Origin: Actinomycetota bacterium
GTDB lineage: Bacteria > Actinomycetota > Thermoleophilia > Gaiellales > Gaiellaceae
Direction: 5' to 3'
Assembly: GCA_013816245.1 (NCBI GenBank)
Contig: JACDEU010000003.1
Location: forward strand, 1 to 64,000
Length of the DNA stretch: 64,000 nucleotides
This document shows positions 16,956-26,400 of the stretch, piece by piece. A program made the translations under genes and the position numbers. Numbering within the stretch: the first letter of the stretch is position 1; every line of letters begins with the position of its first letter. The notes under the pieces were generated by a model. The model had not been told where the DNA came from and searched no databases. It saw only the letters and a list, made by a program, of their open reading frames with translations.

Positions 16956-18829
16956 TTGACCGTGATGAAGACGATGGCGAGGACGGCAGCACTCGAAGCG
17001 ATCGCGAGCACGTAGGTGCGTAGCAGCCCGGTCTGGAGACGTGCGACGAATCGGCCGAGGTCACGCGTGTCGTGTCCGAGAGACGCCGACGACTCCGCGA
17101 TCAACGGGTCCTCGACTCCCCGGTAGAGACCCTTGGTCATCCAGACGGCCGGCCGGTAGAACAGCGTGTCGTACAGCTCGTCGAAATAGAACTTGTGCTC
17201 GAGCAGGCGCTGTGCAAAGGCGAGGCGTGGAACGCTGAACGTCTTGACCGCGTAGAGGGCCCAGGCGACGTAGATCCCGAGGAGCCCGAGCACCACGGCG
17301 AGCGCGCTCGAGATTCCCTCCTGCCAGTTCGTGGGCGTGACCACCGGCTCCGCCACGCTCTGCAGCCACGTCTCCACCGGATGCCAGAGCGGCGCGAACT
17401 GGATCCACCCGCCGATGACCGAGAGGACGGCGAGCACCGCGACGGGAACTCCCATGGTCATTCCGCTCAGGTCGGGCTTGAGCGCGTGGAAGTGCTCGTG
17501 TACGAACGCGCTCGGCTCGCCCCAGAAAACGAGGAAGACGAGCCTGAAGGTGTAGAGGCCAGTCAGGAATGTCCCGGCGAGACCGACGACCCAGAGGACG
17601 TAGCCGTAGGCCCCGTGGTCCATCGCGGCGGCGAGGATGGAGTCCTTCGAGAAGAAGCCCGCGAAGGGCGGCAACCCGACCAGGGCCACCGCGCCGATCA
17701 GAAACGCAATGAACGTGCGCGGCATCAGACGGCGCAGGCCGCCCATCTTGCGAATGTCCTGTTCGTCAGTGAGCGAGTGGATGACGATGCCCGCCGCCAT
17801 GAAGAGCAGCGCCTTGAAGAAGGCGTGCGTCATCAGATGGAACATGCCGTTCGCGTACGCGCCGAGGCCAACGCCCAGGAACATGTAACCGATCTGCGAC
17901 ATGGTCGAGTACGCGATCACACGCTTGATGTCGACCTGCACGAGCGCGACCAAGCCGGCGATGAGCAGCGTTCCCGCACCAAGGCCCGCGGCAAGGTCTG
18001 CGACCTTCGGCGCCTGCTCGAAGATCGCATGCGTGCGGACGATCAGATAGACGCCGGCTGTGACCATCGTCGCCGCATGGATCAGGGCGCTGACCGGCGT
18101 CGGTCCTTCCATCGCGTCCGGCAACCACGTCTGCAGCGGCAGCTGCGCCGACTTCGCGACCGCGCCGCCCAGCAGGCCCAGCGCGACGAGATTCGCGACC
18201 GTGGAGGTGTATTCGCCGCCGAGAATCCCGAACTCGACCGAACCGGCCTTCTGGATCAGTAGGAAGAGCGCGAGCGCCATCGCGGCGTCGCCGAGAGCGT
18301 TCATGATGAAAGCCTTCTTCGCAGCGGCGATCGCGCTCGGCCGCTCGTGCCAGAAGCCGATCAGCAGGTACGACGAGAGCCCCACCATTCCCCAGCCGGC
18401 GAGCAGGATCAGCAGGTTTCCGCCCTGGACGAGCAACAGCATCGAGAAGACGAAGAGCGCCATGTAGGCGAAGTAGCGGCGCTCTTCCTTGTCGCCGTCC
18501 ATGTAACCGATCGAGTAGAGGACGATCAGCGCGCCCACTCCAGAGACGATCAGCATCATCATCACGCTCAACGGGTCGATCAGCACTTCGAAGCCCGAGC
18601 GGTACGACCCACCGGTGATCCAGAGCCATGCGGTCGAGACGACGCTGCGCTGTTCCGAGCTTCGCCCGAGCAGCGAAATGAACGCCGCGATTGCGCCGCC
18701 GAAGGAGACAAAGCAGGAGAGCGTCGCGAGATAACCGGCACCGCGACGCGTGATGCGCTTGCCGGCGAGCGTGATCAACCCGGCCGCGGCGAGCGGCGAG
18801 AGCAGGCAGATCCAGGCGCCGTAGATCAC
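16952..18829 (-). CDS. nuoL: NADH-quinone oxidoreductase subunit L
   Basis: 625-aa distal antiporter-like subunit, with the long C-terminal lateral helix region beyond residue 480 that spans the membrane arm. Motifs: GWGMVGLSSYLLIGFWHERP, QLPLQTWLPDAMEGPTPVSA, LIHAATMVTAGVYLIVR, VIAYSTMSQIGYMFLGVG and LTHAFFKALLFMAAG. Its ATG overlaps the nuoK stop (ATGA). Confidence 0.96.
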   Translation of the reverse strand: MIYGAWICLLSPLAAAGLITLAGKRITRRGAGYLATLSCFVSFGGAIAAFISLLGRSSEQRSVVSTAWLWITGGSYRSGFEVLIDPLSVMMMLIVSGVGALIVLYSIGYMDGDKEERRYFAYMALFVFSMLLLVQGGNLLILLAGWGMVGLSSYLLIGFWHERPSAIAAAKKAFIMNALGDAAMALALFLLIQKAGSVEFGILGGEYTSTVANLVALGLLGGAVAKSAQLPLQTWLPDAMEGPTPVSALIHAATMVTAGVYLIVRTHAIFEQAPKVADLAAGLGAGTLLIAGLVALVQVDIKRVIAYSTMSQIGYMFLGVGLGAYANGMFHLMTHAFFKALLFMAAGIVIHSLTDEQDIRKMGGLRRLMPRTFIAFLIGAVALVGLPPFAGFFSKDSILAAAMDHGAYGYVLWVVGLAGTFLTGLYTFRLVFLVFWGEPSAFVHEHFHALKPDLSGMTMGVPVAVLAVLSVIGGWIQFAPLWHPVETWLQSVAEPVVTPTNWQEGISSALAVVLGLLGIYVAWALYAVKTFSVPRLAFAQRLLEHKFYFDELYDTLFYRPAVWMTKGLYRGVEDPLIAESSASLGHDTRDLGRFVARLQTGLLRTYVLAIASSAAVLAIVFITVK

Positions 18830-19134
18830 CCGCGGAGTGAGCTCAGCCGGTCGACGTCGAGGGGCACGCGCTTGCGGTTGAGCGCGACGATCAACCCAAG
18901 GCCGACGACGACCTCCGACGCAGCGACCGCCATCACTGCGAGCGCGAAGATCTGCCCGTCGCCGTTGTCGAGGTGGCGCGCGAAGGCGATCAGCGCGAGG
19001 TTCGCGCCGTTCAACATGATCTCGAGCGACAGCAGGACGATCAGCGGGTTCCGGCGGAGCAGCACGCCGAGTGCCCCGACTCCGAAGAGAAAGCCGGCGA
19101 CGCCGAGGTACCAGGTGATGCTAGGGCCGTTCAG
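18826..19134 (-). CDS. nuoK: NADH-quinone oxidoreductase subunit K (CTG start)
   Basis: 102 aa, three helices. Matches the family start to end: ITWYLGVAGFLFGVGALGV, LLRRNPLIVLLSLEIMLNGA (membrane Glu36/Glu72 equivalents), AASEVVVGLGLIVAL. No ATG, GTG or TTG exists where the family begins. The frame there is CTG AAC GGC CCT AGC ATC ACC TGG, so I place the start at CTG 19134. It overlaps the nuoJ TGA as CTGA, paralleling the ATGA and GTGA junctions elsewhere in the operon, and AGAGGGGG lies upstream as a ribosome-binding site. Confidence 0.88.
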   Translation of the reverse strand: MNGPSITWYLGVAGFLFGVGALGVLLRRNPLIVLLSLEIMLNGANLALIAFARHLDNGDGQIFALAVMAVAASEVVVGLGLIVALNRKRVPLDVDRLSSLRG

Positions 19135-19691
19135 AGCGGCGCCACCCCCTCTTCCGACCGGCGGGAGTGCGAGCCGAGGATGACGCCGCCGATCGCGGCG
19201 ACGAGGAGGACGATCGACGTGATCTCGAACGCCAGGAGGTGGTCCGTGAGGAAGAGCCGACCGATGTAGCCGGGGCTGCCGAATGTGCCGCCCACGTCGT
19301 GTGAGTGCGCGAGGCTGCCGTCGGCGTTCAGGCCGATGACGACGATGATCTCCACCAGGAGAGCCGCGGCCGCAAGGACGGCACCGATCGCCTGCCAGCC
19401 CGGGCCGCCGGCCCACGGCGACTCGAGACGCGGGTCGACGTAGGCGATCACGAACAGGAACATGACCATCACCGCGCCCGCGTAGACGAGCACCTGGGCG
19501 GCGGCGACGAACTCGGACGAGAGCAGCAGGTAGAGGACCGCGAGCGAGCCGAGGTTGCCGATCAGCGCGAGCGCCGAGTAGAACGGGTTCGAGAACGAGA
19601 CGACGGCGACGCCCGAGCCGAGGCAGGCGAACGCGGCGAGGACCCACACCGCCCAGACGAGGACGTTGCCGACCGTCGCGACGACCGTCAT
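19131..19691 (-). CDS. nuoJ: NADH-quinone oxidoreductase subunit J
   Basis: 186 aa, five helices. The NuoJ signatures SNPFYSALALIGNLGSLAVLYLLL (in part) and EFVAAAQVLVYAGAVMVMFLFVI are present. The pi-bulge helix region of NuoJ couples quinone chemistry to proton pumping. ATG overlaps the nuoI TAA by one base (TAATG). Confidence 0.95.
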   Translation of the reverse strand: MTVVATVGNVLVWAVWVLAAFACLGSGVAVVSFSNPFYSALALIGNLGSLAVLYLLLSSEFVAAAQVLVYAGAVMVMFLFVIAYVDPRLESPWAGGPGWQAIGAVLAAAALLVEIIVVIGLNADGSLAHSHDVGGTFGSPGYIGRLFLTDHLLAFEITSIVLLVAAIGGVILGSHSRRSEEGVAPL

Positions 19692-20188
19692 TAAGAGTGT
19701 TCCTTGTAGTACGGGATCGGCGTGTCGTACAGCTCGCGGTCGGCGACCGGGATCTTCTTCATCGGTTCGGCGAGCAGCATGTCCTTCGTGTAGATCAAGT
19801 CGTCGCGCGAGTACTCCGAGATCTCGTATTCGTTGCCGAGCGTGATCGCATCGAACGGACACGCGAGCTCGCAATACCCGCAGAAGATGCAGCGGCTCAT
19901 GTTGATCTCGTAGATCCGCGCGTACCGCTCGCCCGGGGAGACCCGGTTCTCCGGCGTGTTCTCCTCGGCGACGACCCGGATGCAGTCGGCCGGACAGGCA
20001 GCGGCACAGAGCGAGCAGCCGACGCACTTCTCGAGTCCGTTCTCGTGCACGTGCAGGCGATGCCGGCCGCGGAAGCGTGGGTAGACCGGGCGCTTGTATT
20101 CCGGGTACTGCTGCGTCACGGGCTTCTTGAACAGCTGCCGAAATGTGACGGCGAAGCCCTTGAGGCTGTCGAGCGGCTGGGGGCTCAT
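19691..20188 (-). CDS. nuoI: NADH-quinone oxidoreductase subunit I
   Basis: 165-aa ferredoxin-like subunit with two [4Fe-4S] motifs, CVGCSLCAAACPADC and CIFCGYCELACPFDAI, carrying clusters N6a and N6b toward NuoB. An N-terminal amphipathic segment (LKGFAVTFRQLFKKPVTQQY) precedes them. ATG overlaps the nuoH stop. Confidence 0.96.
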   Translation of the reverse strand: MSPQPLDSLKGFAVTFRQLFKKPVTQQYPEYKRPVYPRFRGRHRLHVHENGLEKCVGCSLCAAACPADCIRVVAEENTPENRVSPGERYARIYEINMSRCIFCGYCELACPFDAITLGNEYEISEYSRDDLIYTKDMLLAEPMKKIPVADRELYDTPIPYYKEHS

Positions 20189-21174
20189 GAAACCCAGACC
20201 ACCAGGAGGGCGGTGATCACTGCGTTGATGGTCGCGACCGGAAGCAGCACCTTCCAGCCGAAGCGCATCAGCTGGTCGTAGCGGAGCCGCGGCACCGACG
20301 CTCTGATCCAGATGAACACGGAGACGAACGCGAACACCTTGAGCAGAAACCAGATCGGCCCGAGCGGCGCGTACGGGCCGTGCCAGCCGCCGAAGAACAG
20401 CGTCACGGCGAGACCGGAGAGCGTGATCATGTTGACGTACTCCGCCGTCTGGAAGAGACCCCAGCGCATACCGCCGTACTCGGTGTGGTAGCCCGCGACG
20501 AGCTCGGTGTCTGCTTCGGGGAGGTCGAACGGCGGCCGGCTCGTCTCGGCGATCATCGCGAACACGAACACGAGCAGGCCCGCGAGCTGCGGGATGAAGA
20601 ACCAGATCGTCGCGCCCTGCTTGTTGACGATGTCGACGAGGTTGAGCGACTGTCCCATCAGGACGACGCCGAGCACAGACAGCGCGAGCGACACCTCATA
20701 GGACACGAGCTGCGCACACGTGCGCATCGCGCCGAGGAGCGAATACTTCGAGTGCGACGCCCATCCGCCGATGATCGCGCCGTAGACACCGACCGAGCCG
20801 AGCGCGAAGATCAGGATCAGGGCGATCGAGACGTTCGCGATCTCACCGTTGACGTGGTAGTGCCAGATCTGCCAGCCCGCGCCGAACGGAATCACCGCGA
20901 AAGCGGCGAGCGCCGTGAACATCGAGACGATCGGTGCGGCGATGTAGAGCGGGTGTTGCGCTGCGACCGGGAAAAAGCTCTCCTTGCGCACGAGCTTGAT
21001 CAGATCGGCGAACGGCTGCAGCAGTCCGTACGGGCCTGCCCGGTTCGGCCCGTAACGGTTCTGCATGCGGGCGAGCAGCTTGCGCTCGAGCCATGTGGTG
21101 TACGCGAATGCGACCATGATCAGGTTCACGATCACGCCTGCTTTGATCAGTGAGATCCACCAGGGCTCGGTCAT
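20185..21174 (-). CDS. nuoH: NADH-quinone oxidoreductase subunit H
   Basis: 329-aa membrane subunit forming the quinone entry chamber with NuoB and NuoD. Motifs: WLERKLLARMQNRYGPNRAG, LLQPFADLIKLVRKE, AETSRPPFDLPEADTELVAG and the helix pattern to the end. ATG 21174 overlaps nuoG TGA (ATGA), which fixes the start. Confidence 0.96.
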   Translation of the reverse strand: MTEPWWISLIKAGVIVNLIMVAFAYTTWLERKLLARMQNRYGPNRAGPYGLLQPFADLIKLVRKESFFPVAAQHPLYIAAPIVSMFTALAAFAVIPFGAGWQIWHYHVNGEIANVSIALILIFALGSVGVYGAIIGGWASHSKYSLLGAMRTCAQLVSYEVSLALSVLGVVLMGQSLNLVDIVNKQGATIWFFIPQLAGLLVFVFAMIAETSRPPFDLPEADTELVAGYHTEYGGMRWGLFQTAEYVNMITLSGLAVTLFFGGWHGPYAPLGPIWFLLKVFAFVSVFIWIRASVPRLRYDQLMRFGWKVLLPVATINAVITALLVVWVS

Positions 21175-23300
21175 TTCGAGACCTCCACCTGGGGCTGCAG
21201 ATCTCCTGCGTGAGCGTCCGCCACGCGTACGACACCGGGTCGCATCTCCCTGCTGAGGCGTGCGCGCAGGCGCACGGAAGTGCCGTTCGAGCGCACTGTG
21301 ATCTCGTCCCCGTTGCGGATCCCGAGCGCGCGGCCGTCCTGCTCGGAGAGCTCGGCTTCCGGCTCGGGCCGCTGGAACTCGAGCTCGGGCACCCGCTCGA
21401 CTGCAGGGCCCGAGAAGAGCGGGCGATAGCGGACGAGGCGTAGGCCGCTGCCCGGACTTCTCGGGGGACCCGTGGGTGCGTCGATCGGCGCATTCGCTAC
21501 GGCCGCAGGCGGAAGCGGTGCCCGCTCGCCGATCTCGCCGTACGGGATGCCGCCGAACGCAATCGCGGAGACCTCTTCGAAGACGAGTGACGGATAGGGA
21601 GAGACCTCGACGCCGAAGCGCTCGGCCAGCTTCGAGATCCACGCGAGCTCGTCCGGGGCGGGCGGGATCACCGTCCGGCGCAGGCGCTGCACCCGTCCTT
21701 CGAGGTTCACGTAGGTGCCGTCGCGCTCGAGGTAGCTCGTACCGGGGAGGACGAGGTCCGCCCACCCGGCCGCGAGCCCGTGGAACATCGAGATCACGAG
21801 CACTCGTTCCGCCTTCTCGGCGAGCGCGCGGACACCCGGGTTCGCGGCGGCCTCGTCACCGGACACGACCAGCAGGCCGACCGGATCCGGGTTGGACGGC
21901 TCCATGTCGGCTGCGCAGGCCCACGCGTCGCAGACGCCGCGTCCGTTCGCGGTCTCGGGAATGTAGAAGGCGCCGCTCGCGCCAAGGCGCTGGGCGTGCG
22001 CCGCAACGGTTGCACCGCCGTGGCCACCGGGCCCGCACCAGACGAGGATCGCGTTCTTCGCGCCGCGTACCGCTTCCTCGTCGAGCTCGTAGAGCACACG
22101 TGCACCGCGACGGCGAGCCTCCCTGATCCAGAGGTCGACGATCGGGGCCCGCTCGACGATCGGTGCGTCACCGAGCACTGCGACGACGTCGGCATCGCGG
22201 ATCGACGACAGCGGCATTCGGAACGCGTCGAGCGCATCCGACAGCTCCTCCGCGAACACCGCGGTGTGTGAGTCGAGGCCCTGCCGCAGCAGCTTGCCGA
22301 GTGCGTACGCGTGCTCGACCGTCTCGGAGCCGGAGAGCGCCGTGACGATGCGGCCATTCGCCTCGCGCAGCAGGCGCTCGGCCTCGTCGAGCGCGCGTTC
22401 CCAGGACACCTCCTCGAAGCCGCGGCGGCGAACTCGCAGCAGCGGGTCGCGCAGGCGGTCCTCTGCGTGCAGATGGCTGTACGCGAAGCGGCCTTTGTCG
22501 CAGAGCCAGCCGTTGTCGAGCTCGGCGTGGTTCCGCGAGAGGATCCGTTTGACTTTGCCCTCGCGCGTCGTCGCGCTGACGTTGCAGCCGACCGGGCAGA
22601 GGCCGCAGACGGTCGGCACGTCCTGGATCTCCCACGGCCGCGCCTCGAAGCGATACTTCGTCGAGGTCAGCGCGCCCACCGGGCAGAGCTCGATGACGTT
22701 CCCGCTGAAAGGCGCTCGGTAGGGCTCGTCGCCGAAGGTCGCGATCATCGAGCCGGCGCCGCGGTTGACTGCGACGAGCTGTCCGTCCTCGGCCACGCCC
22801 TCGCTGAACCGTGTGCAGCGGTAGCAGAGAATGCAGCGCTCCCGGTCGAGCGCGATCAGCGGCGATACGGGGATCGGCTTCTCGAATGTGCGCTTCGGGA
22901 ACGTCATGCGCGTGTTCCCTGGCCCGTAACGGAACGTCAGGTCCTGGAGCGGGCACTCGCCGCCCTTGTCGCAGACCGGACAGTCGAGCGGATGGTTGAC
23001 GAGAATGAACTCGAGTGTGGCGTTTTGCGCATCCGCCGCGACAGGCGAGGTGAGTGCCGTGCGCACGACCATCCCGTCCTGCGCCGTCAGCGTGCAGGCC
23101 GCCTGGGCCTTCGGCGGCCCGGGCTCCACCTGGCAGAGGCACATGCGGCACGCGCCGACGGGCGGGCCGAGGCGGGGCTCGTAGCAGAAGACGGGAATCT
23201 CGATGCCGGCGGCGAGCGCGGCCTCGACGAGCCCCGTCCCCTTGGGCACCTCGACCTGCGTGCCGTCGATCGTGAGCCTGACAATCTCGGTCGCGCTCAT
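21171..23300 (-). CDS. nuoG: NADH-quinone oxidoreductase subunit G
   Basis: 709 aa. N-terminal [2Fe-2S] domain (CYEPRLGPPVGACRMC), the His-Cys cluster (HPLDCPVCDKGGECPLQD), a [4Fe-4S] site (CILCYRCTRFSEG) and a further CGLCPVGCNVSATTREGK site at the start of the molybdopterin-oxidoreductase-like domain. Electron conduit from NuoF to NuoI in the peripheral arm. ATG at 23300. It is separated from nuoF by 52 bp holding a palindromic repeat, one of only two gaps in the operon. Confidence 0.95.
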   Translation of the reverse strand: MSATEIVRLTIDGTQVEVPKGTGLVEAALAAGIEIPVFCYEPRLGPPVGACRMCLCQVEPGPPKAQAACTLTAQDGMVVRTALTSPVAADAQNATLEFILVNHPLDCPVCDKGGECPLQDLTFRYGPGNTRMTFPKRTFEKPIPVSPLIALDRERCILCYRCTRFSEGVAEDGQLVAVNRGAGSMIATFGDEPYRAPFSGNVIELCPVGALTSTKYRFEARPWEIQDVPTVCGLCPVGCNVSATTREGKVKRILSRNHAELDNGWLCDKGRFAYSHLHAEDRLRDPLLRVRRRGFEEVSWERALDEAERLLREANGRIVTALSGSETVEHAYALGKLLRQGLDSHTAVFAEELSDALDAFRMPLSSIRDADVVAVLGDAPIVERAPIVDLWIREARRRGARVLYELDEEAVRGAKNAILVWCGPGGHGGATVAAHAQRLGASGAFYIPETANGRGVCDAWACAADMEPSNPDPVGLLVVSGDEAAANPGVRALAEKAERVLVISMFHGLAAGWADLVLPGTSYLERDGTYVNLEGRVQRLRRTVIPPAPDELAWISKLAERFGVEVSPYPSLVFEEVSAIAFGGIPYGEIGERAPLPPAAVANAPIDAPTGPPRSPGSGLRLVRYRPLFSGPAVERVPELEFQRPEPEAELSEQDGRALGIRNGDEITVRSNGTSVRLRARLSREMRPGVVRVADAHAGDLQPQVEVSK

Positions 23301-23352
23301 CGGGACGTGACCTCAAGAGCCAGGGTCTGACCCCAGCTGTTCGGGGCGTGGC
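23301..23352. repeat. REP-like palindrome between nuoF and nuoG
   Basis: The 52-bp gap contains the perfect palindrome GGGTCTGACCC (23323-23333, centre T). Very similar 11-15 bp palindromes occur at 43805-43815 (GGGTCAGACCC) and 61843-61857 (CGGTGTCTGACACCG). All three lie between coding sequences. I interpret them as members of a dispersed REP-type family, tentatively. Confidence 0.45.
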
Positions 23353-24684
23353 TCATGCCGGCACCGCCGCGCTCGCGCTGTGGGTGTGCACTGCTACCGG
23401 GGCAAGGACGTCGTGCAGCGGTGACGAGTCGCCGAACGGGCAACCGGCCCGGTCGACGTGCGCGATGAATTCCGCCCGGAACTTGTCGACGTAGCTCGCG
23501 ACCGCGATCGCTGCGGTCTCTCCGAGCGGACACAGGCACTTGCCATTGATGCGATCGCACACGTCGAGCAGCAGGTCGAGCTCGGACTGCAGCGCCTCGC
23601 CGGACTCGAGGCGGCGCAGGATCTGTGTCATCCAGCGCGTGCCCTCCCGGCACGGCGTGCATTTGCCGCACGACTCGTGCTCGTAGAACTCGGAGATCCG
23701 GATCCCGAGCTGCACCATGCAGCAGCGGTCGTCGAGCGCGACCACTCCCGCCGATCCCATCGCCGTGTTCAGCGTCAGGAGGGAGTTGAAGTCGTACCCG
23801 ACGTCGATCTCGTCCGCCTTCAGGATCACCGTGGACGATCCTCCGGGAATGACGGCCTTGAGCTCGCGCCCGCCGGGGATCCCGCCGGCCAGGCCGTAGA
23901 TCAACTCGTGCATGCTCGTGCCGTTCTCGATCTCGTAGTTTCCGGGCCGCTCGACGTGACCCGAAAGCGAAACGACGCGGGTGCCGCGGGAGTCCGGCAC
24001 GCCGAGCTTCGCGTACTCCGTGCCGCCCATCTGCATGATCGGCGGCAGCGTCGCCATCGTCTCGACGTTGTTCACGACCGTCGGTGACGCGTCGAGGCCC
24101 TGTACGGCCGGGAACGGCGGCTTTGTCCGTGGCTGGCCGCGTTTTCCTTCAAGCGACTCCAGGAGAGCGGTCTCCTCGCCGCAGATGTAGGCGCCCGCGC
24201 CTCGGTGCAGGACGATCGTCACGTCGCCGCGGATCTCCGAACGGGTCTGGAGCTCCTCGAGCGCGGAGCGCAAGATCTCGTACGGACCGGTGTATTCGCC
24301 GCGGATGTACACGAAAACGCTTTTCGATTCGACCGCGTGCGCGGCGATCAGGCAGCCCTCGATGAACCGGTGCGGGACTCGCGACATGATCTCGTTGTCC
24401 TTGAAGCTTCCCGGTTCCGACTCGTCGGCATTGACGACGAGGTAATGCGGGTTCGGGTTCTGATTCGGCTTGGGGACGAACGACCACTTTCGTCCCGTCG
24501 GAAAGAACGCGCCGCCGCGGCCGCGGAGCTCGGAGGCAATCACCTCGTCGATCACCGCGCCCGGGGACATCGCCCGCGTCTTCTGCAACGCCTGGTAGCC
24601 ACCGACGGCCTCGTACTCCGCGAGCTTCGTGAGATCGCGCGAGTCCGCGTCGGCCATGACGATCATGCGTCCGTCAGCCGCCAC
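23353..24684 (-). CDS. nuoF: NADH-quinone oxidoreductase subunit F
   Basis: 443 aa, the NADH- and FMN-binding subunit. Motifs: GRGGAFFPTGRKW (NADH), ADESEPGSFKDNEIM (FMN), GAYICGEETALLESLEG and the N3 cluster ligands in ESCGKCTPCREGT plus the later Cys in GKCLCPLGE. GTG 24684 overlaps nuoE by 11 bases; in-frame ATGs at codons 7 and 10 are alternatives. The Ala/Val-rich tail after the cluster domain is short. Confidence 0.95.
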   Translation of the reverse strand: MAADGRMIVMADADSRDLTKLAEYEAVGGYQALQKTRAMSPGAVIDEVIASELRGRGGAFFPTGRKWSFVPKPNQNPNPHYLVVNADESEPGSFKDNEIMSRVPHRFIEGCLIAAHAVESKSVFVYIRGEYTGPYEILRSALEELQTRSEIRGDVTIVLHRGAGAYICGEETALLESLEGKRGQPRTKPPFPAVQGLDASPTVVNNVETMATLPPIMQMGGTEYAKLGVPDSRGTRVVSLSGHVERPGNYEIENGTSMHELIYGLAGGIPGGRELKAVIPGGSSTVILKADEIDVGYDFNSLLTLNTAMGSAGVVALDDRCCMVQLGIRISEFYEHESCGKCTPCREGTRWMTQILRRLESGEALQSELDLLLDVCDRINGKCLCPLGETAAIAVASYVDKFRAEFIAHVDRAGCPFGDSSPLHDVLAPVAVHTHSASAAVPA

Positions 24685-25141
24685 TTCGCAGCTCCTGCAC
24701 GATCGCCGGAACGTCCTCGGGCTTCACGTGCGTGCGGTAGTGATGGTCGACCGAGACGACCGTCGCCCACCCGCAGCCGCCGAGACACTCGATCGGCCGG
24801 AGCGTCACCTCGCCGTCGCCGGAGGTCTCGCCTGCACGAATGCCGAGCTCCTCCTCGAAGCGCTCCAGAACCTGCTGTGCTCCGACGAGAGCGCACGACA
24901 CGTTCGTGCAGACCTCGACCATGTGCCGCCCCACGGGTGCGAGGTGCAGCATGTCGTAGAACGAGGCGACGGCCTCGCAGAACGCGGGCGTGGCTCCGAG
25001 TGCCTCGGCACACTCGCGCAGCGCGTCGGGAGACAGGTAGCCGTGGTGCTCCTGGGCGAGGCGTAATGCCGGCAGCGTCGCGGAGCGCCAGTTCGGGTAC
25101 CGCGCCTTGATCTCCTGCACTTCGTCGTAGTAGGTGCTCAC
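24674..25141 (-). CDS. nuoE: NADH-quinone oxidoreductase subunit E
   Basis: 155-aa thioredoxin-like [2Fe-2S] subunit (cluster N1a). Cysteines lie in VCTNVSCAL and ECLGGCGWA, the C-x4-C and C-x3-C pairs of the family. GTG 25141 overlaps nuoD TGA (GTGA), which sets the start; the N-terminus VSTYYDEVQEIKARYP matches relatives. Confidence 0.95.
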   Translation of the reverse strand: MSTYYDEVQEIKARYPNWRSATLPALRLAQEHHGYLSPDALRECAEALGATPAFCEAVASFYDMLHLAPVGRHMVEVCTNVSCALVGAQQVLERFEEELGIRAGETSGDGEVTLRPIECLGGCGWATVVSVDHHYRTHVKPEDVPAIVQELRSGG

Positions 25142-26400
25142 CGATCCACCTCGCCCATGACCGTGTCCAGGGAGCCGACGATCGCGATCATGTCCGCGAT
25201 CAGCGCGTTGCTCATCGCGGTCGCGGTCGCCTGAAGAGCGACGAAAGAGGGCGCCCGGAACTTGACCCGCCACGGCTTCGGCCCGCCGTCCGAGACGGCG
25301 TAGCAGCCGAGCTCACCGCGCGGTGACTCGACCGCGACGTAGACCTCGCCTTCCGGGACGCGGAAGCCCTCGGTGACGATCTTGAAGTGGTGGATCAGCG
25401 ACTCCATCGAGGTGTGGAGCTCCTCACGCGGCGGCAGCACGACCTTGCGGTCGTCGGCGATCCATGGGCCGCCGGGCATACGGCGCAGCGCCTGGTCGAC
25501 GATCTTGACGGACTCGCGCATCTCCTCCATCCGCACGCGGTAGCGCGCGTACACGTCGCCTTCCTGGTAAACGGGAACACGGAAGTCGACCTGGTCGTAG
25601 GCCAGATACGGCTGGGCGCGGCGGAGGTCCCAGTCGACGCCGGACCCACGCAAAACCGGCCCGGACTGTCCGAGGGCGATCGCGTCGTCGGCGGAGAGCA
25701 GGCCGAGCCCCTGCGTGCGCTCGAGCCAGATCTCGCTGCGGTCGACGAGGGACTCGTAGTCGTCGACCGCCTTCGGCATCAACTCGACGAACTTTGCGCA
25801 CTCGTCCCAGAAGCCGGGCGGAACGTCCTCCGCAAGACCACCGACCTGGAAGTAACGCGTGTGCATCCGGAAGCCGGCGACGAGCTCGAAGAGATCGAGG
25901 ATGCGGTCGCGCTCGCGGAAGCAGTACCAGAACATCGAGATCGCCCCGAGCTCGAGAGCGGCGGTCCCGAGCCACACGAGGTGCGAGTGGATCCTGTTGA
26001 GCTCTGCGAGCAACATGCGCATCCAGGTAGCGCGCACGGGCACCTCGAGACCGAGCATCTTCTCGACCGCGAGCACGAAGACGAGCTCGTTGTTCTGAAA
26101 GGAGACGTAGTCGATCCGCGGCGCGTACGTGATCGCCTTCCACCAGCTCTTCTGTTCCATGTTCTTCTCGAAGCCGGTGTGCAGGTAGCCCACCACCGCA
26201 GCGAGGCCGAGCACCTCCTCGCCGTGCAGGTCGACTACGAGCCTGAGCACCCCGTGCGTCGATGGATGGTTCGGCCCGAAGTTGACCGTGAGGACGTCTT
26301 CGGACGACTTCAGATCGGCGGGAACCTGCAGGACCGTTGGTGTCGGCGACGGGATGCGCGTGCCCTCATAGATCCGGGGCCGTTCCGGAGCGAGAGCCAC
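25138..26400 (-). CDS. nuoD: NADH-quinone oxidoreductase subunit D
   Basis: 420 aa, the 49-kDa-like subunit lining the quinone site. Motifs: LTVNFGPNHPSTHGVLR (quinone-site His), GYLHTGFEKNMEQK, ELNRIHSHLVWLG, SPRGELGCYAVSDG and DMIAIVGSLDTVMGEVDR (in part) at the end. GTG 26400 follows the nuoC TAG directly. C and D are separate genes here, not fused. Confidence 0.96.
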   Translation of the reverse strand: MALAPERPRIYEGTRIPSPTPTVLQVPADLKSSEDVLTVNFGPNHPSTHGVLRLVVDLHGEEVLGLAAVVGYLHTGFEKNMEQKSWWKAITYAPRIDYVSFQNNELVFVLAVEKMLGLEVPVRATWMRMLLAELNRIHSHLVWLGTAALELGAISMFWYCFRERDRILDLFELVAGFRMHTRYFQVGGLAEDVPPGFWDECAKFVELMPKAVDDYESLVDRSEIWLERTQGLGLLSADDAIALGQSGPVLRGSGVDWDLRRAQPYLAYDQVDFRVPVYQEGDVYARYRVRMEEMRESVKIVDQALRRMPGGPWIADDRKVVLPPREELHTSMESLIHHFKIVTEGFRVPEGEVYVAVESPRGELGCYAVSDGGPKPWRVKFRAPSFVALQATATAMSNALIADMIAIVGSLDTVMGEVDR

